From contig NZ_CH724107.1 in NCBI RefSeq assembly GCF_000153305.1, positions 1,735,910 to 1,771,050 of the forward strand: a stretch of 35,141 nucleotides of DNA, read 5' to 3'. Shown here in pieces: positions 25,607 to 35,141 of this stretch (its first letter is position 1; each line of letters opens with the position of its first letter). The notes under the pieces are model-generated. The model did not search any database. It saw nothing but the letters and a program-made list of their open reading frames with translations, and had not been told where the DNA came from. Source of the stretch: Oceanicola granulosus HTCC2516. GTDB taxonomy: Bacteria > Pseudomonadota > Alphaproteobacteria > Rhodobacterales > Rhodobacteraceae. The translations under genes and the position numbers were made by a program.

Positions 25607-26223
25607 TTCAGGCGAGCCTCCAGAGCTTCGACACCGGCCTTGGTCAGCACGAGCGTGTCCGACTTCAGGATGTCGTAGACGTTGGCGCCCATGGAGGGCA
25701 GCACGTCCAGGTTGGCGAGGTTGCGCGCGGCCTTGGCGAAATCCTCGTTGACCGCGGCGCCGTCGATGACGAGCGCGCGCTTCCAGCCGAGATTCTTCAC
25801 CTGCTTGGCGAGCTGAGACGTCTTCGCCTCGGCGATCTCGATCGTGTCGATCACCACCAGTTCGCCCGCCTTCTGCTTGGCCGAGAGCGCGTGGCGCAGG
25901 CCGAGCTTGCGGAACTTCTTGGTCAGCTCGTGACCGTGGCTGCGCGGGGTCGGGCCCTTGTAGACGCCACCCTTGCGGAAGATCGGCGCGTTGCGGTCAC
26001 CGTGGCGTGCGCCGCCGGTGCCCTTCTGGCGATAGATCTTCTTGGTCGAGTAGGACGTCTCGCGACGGGTCTTGACCTTGTGCGTGCCCTGCTGGGCGTT
26101 GTTGCGCTGCCAGCGCACGACGCGGTGCAGGATGTCGGTGCGCGGCTCGAGCCCGAAGAGCTCCTCGTCGAGCTCGACCGAGCCGGCCTTGCCGCCGTCC
26201 AGCTTGATGACGTCAGCTTTCAT
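25603..26223 (-). CDS. rplD: 50S ribosomal protein L4
   Basis: Tunnel-lining protein and, in E. coli, autogenous regulator of the S10 operon. 206 aa from [23 protein letters not shown]; the extended loop [18 protein letters not shown]...[29 protein letters not shown] and [14 protein letters not shown] are conserved. The start at 26221-26223 overlaps the rplC end by 11 bases; a start nine codons earlier would lengthen the overlap. No E. coli-type S10 leader could be recognised. Confidence 0.97.
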   Translation of the reverse strand: MKADVIKLDGGKAGSVELDEELFGLEPRTDILHRVVRWQRNNAQQGTHKVKTRRETSYSTKKIYRQKGTGGARHGDRNAPIFRKGGVYKGPTPRSHGHELTKKFRKLGLRHALSAKQKAGELVVIDTIEIAEAKTSQLAKQVKNLGWKRALVIDGAAVNEDFAKAARNLANLDVLPSMGANVYDILKSDTLVLTKAGVEALEARLK

Positions 26224-27091
26224 CGTCGCCTCCTTTGGACGCGTCCTCACCGTCGGCGCCCGTCTCCTTCTCGGCCTCGATCTGGGCCTCGGCTTCCTTC
26301 AGCGCGGCCTCCTCGGCAGCGGCCTGCTCGGCGGCGGCGGCTTCCTCGGCGGCCTTCGCCTCGGCCTCGGCCTGGGCGGCGGCTTCCTCGGCGAGGCGCT
26401 TGGCCTCGTCGGCGGCCGACTTCAGCGCGGCGGGGTAGACCAGGTTCTCGGGCGTCGGCTTCTTCACCGCGTCCTTGACCGTGACCCAGCCGCCCTTGGA
26501 GCCGGGAACCGCGCCCTTGACCATGATCAGGCCACGGTCGGCGTCGGTGCGCACGACCTGCAGGTTCTGCGTGGTCACCCGCACGGCCCCCATGTGGCCG
26601 GCCATCTTCTTGCCCTTGAAGACCTTGCCCGGGTCCTGACACTGGCCGGTGGAGCCGTGGCTCCGGTGGCTGATCGAGACGCCGTGCGTGGCGCGCAGGC
26701 CGCCGAAATTGTGCCGCTTCATGGCACCGGCGAAGCCCTTGCCGATCGACGTGCCGGACACGTCGACGTACTGGCCTTCGAAGTAGTGGTCGGCGGTGAT
26801 CTCCTCACCGACCTCGATCAGGTTCTCGGCGGCGACGCGGAATTCCGCGATCTTCCGCTTCGGCTCGACGTTGGCCTTGGCGAAGTGGCCGCGCATGGGC
26901 GCGGAGGTCCGCTTGGCCTTGGCGATGCCGGCGCCGAGCTGAACGGCGCTGTAGCCGTCGGTCTCGACCGTCCGCTTGGCGACGACCTGCAGCTTGTCGA
27001 GCTGCAGCACGGTCACGGGGATCTGTTTGCCGTCTTCCTGGAAGATGCGGGTCATCCCGACCTTCTTGGCGATGATTCCAGAGCGCAACAT
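26213..27091 (-). CDS. rplC: 50S ribosomal protein L3 with long acidic C-terminal tail
   Basis: Early-assembly protein of the large subunit. Residues 1 to about 220 are standard L3 ([85 protein letters not shown]). They are followed by about 72 residues (221-292) of Ala/Glu-rich low complexity ending in [15 protein letters not shown]. Usual bacterial L3 is about 205-240 aa; this is 292. The tail is acidic, predicted helical then disordered, and its coding end overlaps the start of rplD by 11 bases. Confidence 0.96.
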   Translation of the reverse strand: MLRSGIIAKKVGMTRIFQEDGKQIPVTVLQLDKLQVVAKRTVETDGYSAVQLGAGIAKAKRTSAPMRGHFAKANVEPKRKIAEFRVAAENLIEVGEEITADHYFEGQYVDVSGTSIGKGFAGAMKRHNFGGLRATHGVSISHRSHGSTGQCQDPGKVFKGKKMAGHMGAVRVTTQNLQVVRTDADRGLIMVKGAVPGSKGGWVTVKDAVKKPTPENLVYPAALKSAADEAKRLAEEAAAQAEAEAKAAEEAAAAEQAAAEEAALKEAEAQIEAEKETGADGEDASKGGDDES

Positions 27092-27105
27092 TCGAATGGC
27101 CCTCC

Positions 27106-27420
27106 TTACACCTTGATCTCGACGTCGACGCCGGCGGCGAGGTCGAGCTTCATCAGCGCGTCCACGGTCTGGGGCGTCGGGTCCACGATGTCGAGCAGCC
27201 GCTTGTGGGTGCGGATCTCGAACTGGTCGCGGGACTTCTTGTCGATGTGGGGGCCACGGAGAACCGTGAACTTCTCGATCTTGTTGGGCAGCGGAATCGG
27301 GCCACGGACCGAAGCGCCGGTGCGCTTGGCGGTCTGGACGATCTCCGCGGTGCTGGCATCCAGCACGCGGTAGTCGAAGGCCTTCAGCCGGATGCGGATG
27401 TTCTGGCTCTGGATTGCCAT
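27106..27420 (-). CDS. rpsJ: 30S ribosomal protein S10 (NusE)
   Basis: Head protein of the small subunit and, as NusE, transcription antitermination partner of NusB. 104 aa. [71 protein letters not shown] is fully typical. It starts the S10 block; the 156-base gap to tuf holds a tuf-end hairpin and a REP-like element, with no convincing promoter. Confidence 0.98.
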   Translation of the reverse strand: MAIQSQNIRIRLKAFDYRVLDASTAEIVQTAKRTGASVRGPIPLPNKIEKFTVLRGPHIDKKSRDQFEIRTHKRLLDIVDPTPQTVDALMKLDLAAGVDVEIKV

Positions 27421-27507
27421 TGTATCTCAGCCTTTCGCGGCGTCATTCCCAAAGAGGTGGACCGGCGGTATTGCCCGCCCACGTAAGGGGTCTTGTGTGG
27501 AACGCAG

Positions 27508-27532
27508 GGTGCGCAATGAATGCGCACCCTAC
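27508..27532 (-). repeat. REP-like element, family B (copy 2)
   Basis: Same 25 bases and orientation as 21671-21695 (GTAG head plus GGTGCGCA/TGCGCACC arms). It lies in the tuf-rpsJ gap, 15 bases beyond a stem-loop that follows tuf. Confidence 0.7.
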
Positions 27533-27546
27533 GCGGCAGCTCGGTG

Positions 27547-27568
27547 CGGACGGCGCGGACGCCGTCCG
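27547..27568 (-). terminator. Stem-loop after tuf
   Basis: CGGACGGCG/CGCCGTCCG, 9 bp with a 4-base loop, starting 8 bases beyond the last base of tuf. No U run follows (CACCGAGC), so termination would be partial at best. Confidence 0.4.
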
Positions 27569-27576
27569 GCGATGGC

Positions 27577-28752
<1,176 letters not shown>

Positions 28753-28776
28753 GGCAGGCTCCTTCTTTGTCGGGTT

Positions 28777-28831
28777 GGCGGGGGTGCCCCCGCCCTACGG
28801 TTGGTGGGTAGGGCGGGGTTCACCCCCCGCC
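28777..28831. repeat. Inverted pair of REP-like elements, family C (REPIN-like)
   Basis: First element: GGCGGGGG/CCCCCGCC (28777-28794) followed by CTAC (28795-28798). Second: GTAG (28808-28811) followed by GGCGGGG and CCCCGCC arms (28812-28831). The two heads face each other across 9 bases, so the unit is an inverted REP doublet able to fold as one long hairpin. It fills most of the fusA-tuf gap. Confidence 0.65.
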
Positions 28832-28837
28832 GCCCCG

Positions 28838-30979
<2,142 letters not shown>

Positions 30980-31009
30980 TGGAAAAAGTCCTTCGAGCCT
31001 AGGCTTGGG

Positions 31010-31480
31010 TTACCAGCGGTAGTGGCTGAACGCGCGGTTGGCGTCGGCCATCTTGTGGGTGTCTTCACGCTTCTTCACGGCGGTGCCGCGGCCGTTGACC
31101 GCATCCAGCAGCTCGCCGGCGAGGCGCTCTTCCATCGTGTTCTCGTTGCGCGCCTTGGCGGCGGCGATGAGCCAGCGGATCGCCAGCGCCTCGCGGCGCT
31201 CGGGGCGGACCTCGACGGGGACCTGGTAGGTCGCGCCGCCGACCCGGCGGGAGCGGACCTCGAGGCTCGGCTTGATGTTGTCGAGCGCCTCGTGGAAAAC
31301 TTCCACCGGCGCTTTCTTCAGGCGGTTCTCGACCCGGTCGAACGCGTTGTAGACGATGCGTTCGGCGACGGACTTCTTGCCGTCGACCATGAGATTGTTC
31401 ATGAACTTGGTCAGGACCCGATCGCCGAACTTGGCATCGGGGAGAACTTCGCGCTTTTCGGCGGCGTGACGACGGGACAT
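31010..31480 (-). CDS. rpsG: 30S ribosomal protein S7
   Basis: 16S-head assembly protein and, in E. coli, translational repressor of the str operon. 156 aa. [66 protein letters not shown] and the tail [21 protein letters not shown] are diagnostic. 12 bases after rpsL, leaving no room for the long E. coli-type intercistronic S7 site. Confidence 0.98.
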   Translation of the reverse strand: MSRRHAAEKREVLPDAKFGDRVLTKFMNNLMVDGKKSVAERIVYNAFDRVENRLKKAPVEVFHEALDNIKPSLEVRSRRVGGATYQVPVEVRPERREALAIRWLIAAAKARNENTMEERLAGELLDAVNGRGTAVKKREDTHKMADANRAFSHYRW

Positions 31481-31492
31481 CTGTTCTTCCTC

Positions 31493-31864
31493 TTACTTCG
31501 GACGCTTCGCGCCGTACTTCGAGCGGCGCTGCTTGCGGTCCTTGACGCCTTGGGTGTCGAGGACGCCGCGCAGGATGTGGTAGCGAACGCCGGGAAGGTC
31601 TTTCACCCGGCCGCCGCGGATCAGGACGACGGAGTGTTCCTGAAGGTTGTGGCTCTCACCGGGGATGTAGCTGATGACCTCGTAACCGTTGGTCAGGCGC
31701 ACCTTGGCCACCTTACGCATGGCCGAGTTCGGCTTCTTGGGCGTGGTCGTGTAGACCCGGGTGCAGACGCCGCGCTTCTGCGGGCACTGTTCCAGGTGCA
31801 TGGACTTGGAGCGTTTGACTTTCGGCTGCCGCGGCTTGCGGATCAGCTGCTGGATCGTTGGCAT
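31493..31864 (-). CDS. rpsL: 30S ribosomal protein S12
   Basis: Decoding-centre protein, 123 aa. [57 protein letters not shown], with wild-type lysines in PKKPNS (about 42-47), where streptomycin-resistance substitutions fall, and [13 protein letters not shown]. The sequence looks streptomycin-sensitive. First gene of the str operon, with a leader of about 215 bases from a strong promoter. Confidence 0.98.
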   Translation of the reverse strand: MPTIQQLIRKPRQPKVKRSKSMHLEQCPQKRGVCTRVYTTTPKKPNSAMRKVAKVRLTNGYEVISYIPGESHNLQEHSVVLIRGGRVKDLPGVRYHILRGVLDTQGVKDRKQRRSKYGAKRPK

Positions 31865-31966
31865 TGGGCGTTCTTCCCCGATTTCCTACACATGTGTCGC
31901 GGACCCGAGAGACCGCCGTTTCTTCATCAAGCGCCATGCGCGTCCGCAAAGCGCAAACACCCGCAT

Positions 31967-31986
31967 CCGATCCCCGCTTGGATCGG
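31967..31986 (-). promoter_or_regulatory. Hairpin in the rpsL leader
   Basis: CCGATCC/GGATCGG (7-bp perfect stem, 6-base loop) in the roughly 215-base leader between the str promoter and rpsL. It could be a regulatory fold; no known r-protein site was recognised. The remainder of 31865-32088 shows no gene. Confidence 0.35.
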
Positions 31987-32088
31987 CGCGGTGGGCATTC
32001 AGAGGATCGGGGCCGGAACCCGGATCATGACCACTTCAACTCTGATTTTCAGGCCTGACGGGACAATGGCCCCAGCCCGAGTGGGCGC

Positions 32089-32117
32089 TCTTTAGGGGGA
32101 ATCAATGGGGTTGTCAA
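32089..32117 (-). promoter_or_regulatory. Promoter of the str operon (rpsL-rpsG-fusA-tuf)
   Basis: Consensus -35 TTGACA (32112-32117), 17-base spacer, -10 TAAAGA (32089-32094). The -10 overlaps the TAA stop of the upstream rhamnosyl-transferase-like gene and the -35 lies inside its last codons. It is the best sigma70-type match in the window. Confidence 0.8.
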
Positions 32118-32952
32118 CGCTTGCTCTCCAAGCGGACAGAGCGGCCTCCAGCCCCGGCAGATCGATGCCGAAGGTGCCGCTGGCGTAGGCATCCAGATCG
32201 GCCTTCCCGGCTTTCCAGCCGCCGAACCTGTCCCAGCGGCCGTGGAGGTTGGAGGCGTTGTCCTCGTGGGCGCCGCGCAGGAACATCAGCGGGTGCGGCA
32301 GGCTCAGCTGCGGCATATTGCGCCAGAGCTTCGTGTGCAACGCGTCGAGCAGGCTCGCGTCGTCGTCGGGGGCGCGGTAGGTGACGAGCGCGGGCGTCCA
32401 GTGCTGGGCGAGGACGGGGCGCAGGTCGAGGCCCTCCTCCGTGGCGCGCAGCAGCAGGCCGCGGCAGAAGTCGACCGTCACCCGCGGGCGCATCTCGAAC
32501 AGGTGGCGGACGTGACGGAACACCCGCCGCACCCGCTCGACGAAGATTTCCGCCACCGCGTCGTCGTCGTCGAGGCGGAACTCGGCGACGGCGCGGGCGC
32601 CGGCATCGCGGTGGGCGCGCATGGCGAGGCGGCAGGCGACGCGGTGCTTCTCGCCCTCCTCCATGAACACCGGCACCGCCTGCGGCAGGCGCTCGAGCAG
32701 CGCCAGGAGCCGGTCGCGGTGCTTCTCGGGGAGCTGGTCGCCGGCGAGGACGACGACGCGGAAATCCTTGTCCTTCTGGCGCATCAGCGAGGGCAGCGCG
32801 ACGTGCTCGAACCACAGGAAGCGCAGCGCCATCCGCTCGGGCGCGTAGAGGCGGGCGCGGACCTCGTCGAGCGAGGTGGCGGCGTCCTCGAAGCCGCCGG
32901 GGGCCGAGGGGTAGGAGAAGCGGCAGAGGCCGAGGACTTGGATGTCGCTCAC
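32092..32952 (-). CDS. Putative rhamnosyl transferase (paralogue 1)
   Basis: 286 aa from a GTG start (32950-32952) that overlaps the upstream gene stop by four bases (GTGA). It resembles the putative rhamnosyl-transferase family (Pfam PF11316-like): VLGLCRFSYPSAPGGFE at the start, FLWFEHVALPSLMRQKDKDFRVVVLAGDQLPE, and an acidic run RLDDDDAV at 126-133, probably the nucleotide-sugar/metal site of a GT-A-like fold. No signal peptide or membrane span, so cytosolic. It shares order and motifs with the gene before it, indicating tandem duplication. Its last codons carry the str-operon promoter. The donor sugar and acceptor are unknown. Confidence 0.8.
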   Translation of the reverse strand: MSDIQVLGLCRFSYPSAPGGFEDAATSLDEVRARLYAPERMALRFLWFEHVALPSLMRQKDKDFRVVVLAGDQLPEKHRDRLLALLERLPQAVPVFMEEGEKHRVACRLAMRAHRDAGARAVAEFRLDDDDAVAEIFVERVRRVFRHVRHLFEMRPRVTVDFCRGLLLRATEEGLDLRPVLAQHWTPALVTYRAPDDDASLLDALHTKLWRNMPQLSLPHPLMFLRGAHEDNASNLHGRWDRFGGWKAGKADLDAYASGTFGIDLPGLEAALSAWRASVDNPIDSP

Positions 32953-33776
32953 GCCCCTGCCCCCTCGAGCCGGCGCAGCGCGGCGCGGAAGGCCGGCAGG
33001 TCGATGCGGAACCGGTTGGCCAGCGTGCGCTGCACGGCCTGCGGCGGGGTCGGCAGGGTGATGGTCTGCTTGAGGTTGATGGTGGAGTCGTTCGTACCGT
33101 GGCTGCCGCGGACGAACATGAACGGCTCGTGCCGCGCCAGGCTCGACATCCGCCACCAGACCCGGTGGTGCGGGAAGTCCATCACCGCCTGCTCGTCGTC
33201 GGGGCGCAGGCACAGCGCCAGCGCGACGCCCCAGTAGCGCGCCACCAGCGGGAACAGCTCGACGCCGTCGCCCTCGGCCTGCAGCACGAGGCCGCGCTGG
33301 TGATCGAGCGCGACGCGGCCGTTCGCCTCGGCGAGCGGGCGCATCGGCTCGAAGTCGCGCCGGACGTGCTCGACGTAGTCGATGGCGACGGCGTCGTCGT
33401 CGTCCATCTTGAACTCGGCGACCCAGTCCGCCGCCGGATCGCGGGCCTCCCGCATGATCTCGCGGCACACCTTGCGGTGGTTGTCGGGCGCGCGGAACAC
33501 CGGGCGGATCTGGGGCACCGGGGCGACGAGATCGAGCAGGCGGGTGCGGTAGGGCTCCGGGAAGTCGTCGCCGAGCAGCAGCAGCAGGGTGAAGTCGGGA
33601 TCGGTCTGGGCGGCGAGGCCGGGGAGCAGGATGTGTTCGAACCAGGTCAGCCGCCGCTCGAGCCGGGCGGGGGCGTAGAGCCCGGCGCGGCGCTTGGCGA
33701 GGTCGCCGGGCTGGCTCTGGAAGGAGCGGTCGTCGGCGGGATAGGAGAAGCGGCAGAGACCGAGAAGCTGAACCAT
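32949..33776 (-). CDS. Putative rhamnosyl transferase (paralogue 2)
   Basis: 275 aa, cytosolic. MVQLLGLCRFSYPADDRSFQ, LTWFEHILLPGLAAQTDPDFTLLLLLGDDFPEPYRTRLLDLV and the acidic motif KMDDDDAV at 123-130 match the downstream paralogue position for position; the C-terminal parts (MFVRGSHGTNDSTINLKQ versus MFLRGAHEDNASNLHGRW) also align. The start at 33774-33776 gives the family N-terminus; an upstream ATG adds 19 unlikely residues. It is translationally coupled to paralogue 1. Likely sugar-transfer role in surface polysaccharide, inferred from the family name only. Confidence 0.8.
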   Translation of the reverse strand: MVQLLGLCRFSYPADDRSFQSQPGDLAKRRAGLYAPARLERRLTWFEHILLPGLAAQTDPDFTLLLLLGDDFPEPYRTRLLDLVAPVPQIRPVFRAPDNHRKVCREIMREARDPAADWVAEFKMDDDDAVAIDYVEHVRRDFEPMRPLAEANGRVALDHQRGLVLQAEGDGVELFPLVARYWGVALALCLRPDDEQAVMDFPHHRVWWRMSSLARHEPFMFVRGSHGTNDSTINLKQTITLPTPPQAVQRTLANRFRIDLPAFRAALRRLEGAGA

Positions 33777-33834
33777 GTAACCCGCCTGTTGCGCCCCGCC
33801 GCCGACCCTAGTCGCGCCGCGCCGGGGCGGCAAG

Positions 33835-34728
33835 CTAGCGCGGCGGCACGCGCGGACGCGGCACGGCGAGCTGGCGCTCGCGCCAGAAGGCGAACAGGCC
33901 GGAGCCGACGACGATGGCGCTGCCGGTCCAGGTCAGCGCGTCGGGCCAGTCGCCGAAGACGACGAGGCCGAGCACGATCGCCACCAGCAGCCCGGTGTAG
34001 CGGAACGGCGCGACGAGGGCGATGTCGCCGACGCGCATCGCCATGATGACGGTCAGGTAGGCGATCAGCACCAGCACCGACGACAGCGCAATGATGCCGT
34101 ACTCGCCCGGCGTCGGCGTCGCCCACTCCTCGCCCAGCCCGACCAGCGCCGCCAGCACCGTGACGGTGCTGGCCGAGGCGAGGGTGACGGTCAGCGAGGG
34201 CACCTCGCGCGACAGGCGGCGGGTGGCGAGATCGCGGACGGTGGCGCAGAAGACGGTGGCGACGCCGAACAGGGAATAGACGCTGAAGACGTCGGAGCCG
34301 GGGCGCACGATCAGCAGCACCCCGACGAAGCCGGCGAGGATCGCGCTGACCCGCTTCCAGCCGACGCTCTCGCCGAACACCAGCGCCGCGCCGAGCGTCA
34401 CCGCCAGCGGCAGGGCCTGCAGGATCGCCGTCATGTCGGCGAGGGGCATGTTGAAGAGCGCGGTGAGGAAGAACCACGCGGCGGCCGCCTCGGCGACGCC
34501 GCGCAGCAGCACGAGGCCGAGGTCGCGCCGGGCCAGCCGGACCCGCAGCGCGCCGCTCCAGAGCGCGGCGACGGCGAGCAGCGCGGTGGTGAGCAGGCCG
34601 CGCAGGAAGACGGCCTGCATCGGGGTGATCTGGCCGGAGATCAGCTTGAGGCACGCGTCGTTGAGCGTGAAGGCGGTCATCGCCGCCATCATCAGCAGCG
34701 CGCCGCGGGTATTGTCGGACAAAACCAT
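33835..34728 (-). CDS. EamA/DMT-family transporter
   Basis: 297-aa inner-membrane protein of the drug/metabolite transporter superfamily, with two EamA repeats and about ten spans. First repeat: RGALLMMAAMTAFTLNDACLKL, AVFLRGLLTTALLAVAALW, FFLTALFNMPLADMTAILQALPLAVTLGAALVFGE and RVSAILAGFVGVLLIVRPG; the second repeat begins near SLFGVATVFCATVRDLATRR and ends with IVVGSGLFAFWRE. Members export amino acids, metabolites or drugs; this sequence gives no substrate. 41 bases after the acylphosphatase stop and 58 bases before the transferase pair, possibly one transcript. Confidence 0.9.
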   Translation of the reverse strand: MVLSDNTRGALLMMAAMTAFTLNDACLKLISGQITPMQAVFLRGLLTTALLAVAALWSGALRVRLARRDLGLVLLRGVAEAAAAWFFLTALFNMPLADMTAILQALPLAVTLGAALVFGESVGWKRVSAILAGFVGVLLIVRPGSDVFSVYSLFGVATVFCATVRDLATRRLSREVPSLTVTLASASTVTVLAALVGLGEEWATPTPGEYGIIALSSVLVLIAYLTVIMAMRVGDIALVAPFRYTGLLVAIVLGLVVFGDWPDALTWTGSAIVVGSGLFAFWRERQLAVPRPRVPPR

Positions 34729-34769
34729 GCACCGGCCGTATCAGGCCGGCGCGCGGTTCGCCAGATGGC

Positions 34770-35036
34770 TCAGCGGACCTCGAACTTCTCGAGCCCCACG
34801 GTGCCGGCGCAGACCGCGATCACCTCGACCACGCTCGCCGCCGAGGGCCCCTGCCCCAGCGCCGATTTCATCTCGTCGAGCCGGTCTTTGGGGCCTTCGA
34901 AATGGGCCAGCACACTGCCGTCCCGGCTGTTGCGCACCCAGCCCACGAGTCCGCGGCGCTCGGCCTCCTCCTTTGTCCAGTGGCGGAAGCTGACGCCCTG
35001 CACCCGCCCCGTCACACGTACGTCGATCGCCTTCAT
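34770..35036 (-). CDS. acyP: Acylphosphatase
   Basis: 88-aa cytosolic enzyme hydrolysing acyl phosphates. MKAIDVRVTGRVQGVSFRHWTKEEAERRGLVGWVRNSRDGSV contains both catalytic residues: Arg18 in GVSFR and Asn36 in GWVRN. Full typical length. The start at 35034-35036 has GGGAGG upstream; the longer frame lacks family likeness. First of the left-reading genes at this end. The remaining bases 35037-35141 show no gene and no clear promoter. Confidence 0.95.
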   Translation of the reverse strand: MKAIDVRVTGRVQGVSFRHWTKEEAERRGLVGWVRNSRDGSVLAHFEGPKDRLDEMKSALGQGPSAASVVEVIAVCAGTVGLEKFEVR

Positions 35037-35141
35037 GTCGCACCTCCCGAGGATCAACGTCAGGAACGGTGTCGTGGGTTCCGCCGCGGGCGTTGCCATA
35101 TGTTAATTCAGGCGTCGGGGGGAGGGGCCGTGGGGGGCCGG

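Overview
The window is about 35 kb of very GC-rich DNA. Nearly every gene lies on the minus strand, so it reads right to left. Gene content points to an alphaproteobacterium, most likely of the Rhodobacteraceae: a four-gene Aap/Bzt amino-acid ABC transporter, an ATP12-type F1-ATPase chaperone, a tandem pair of putative rhamnosyl-transferases, and an S12-to-L17 ribosomal supercluster in the order usual for the class. I cannot name genus or species.

Right end (35036 down to 32092): acylphosphatase, an EamA/DMT exporter and two paralogous rhamnosyl-transferase-like genes. A strong sigma70-type promoter overlaps the last codons of the second one and starts the ribosomal supercluster.

Centre (31864 down to 8996): rpsL-rpsG-fusA-tuf-rpsJ-rplC-rplD-rplW-rplB-rpsS-rplV-rpsC-rplP // rpmC-rpsQ-rplN-rplX-rplE-rpsN-rpsH-rplF-rplR-rpsE-rpmD // rplO-secY-adk // rpsM-rpsK-rpoA-rplQ. 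At each // the series is interrupted by non-ribosomal genes: a 2OG-Fe(II)-oxygenase-like gene between rplP and rpmC; a SAM methyltransferase, a Tat-exported metallo-hydrolase and an opposite-strand gene between rpmD and rplO; and a small exported cysteine-containing protein between adk and rpsM. Each block that resumes has its own recognisable promoter with a 17-bp spacer. Hairpins or intrinsic terminators close several segments. Short palindromes headed by GTAG (REP-like elements of three sequence families, one present as an inverted pair) sit at several junctions and flank the oxygenase gene on both sides.

Left end (8905 down to 1): rarA, then a tightly overlapping crcB-rluC-ATP12 operon, then aapJ-aapQ-aapM-aapP, with aapP cut by the window edge. 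An attenuator-like hairpin lies between aapJ and aapQ. AapM carries an unusual insertion of about 230 residues predicted to be a coiled coil.

Most of the window is housekeeping. The strongest lead for new biology is the putative oxygenase directly downstream of L16, because L16 is a known target of an unrelated oxygenase in E. coli. Its separation from rplP by a terminator counts against simple co-transcription. No CRISPR array, tRNA, rRNA, prophage or defence system was seen, and no gene-free stretch exceeds 300 bases.
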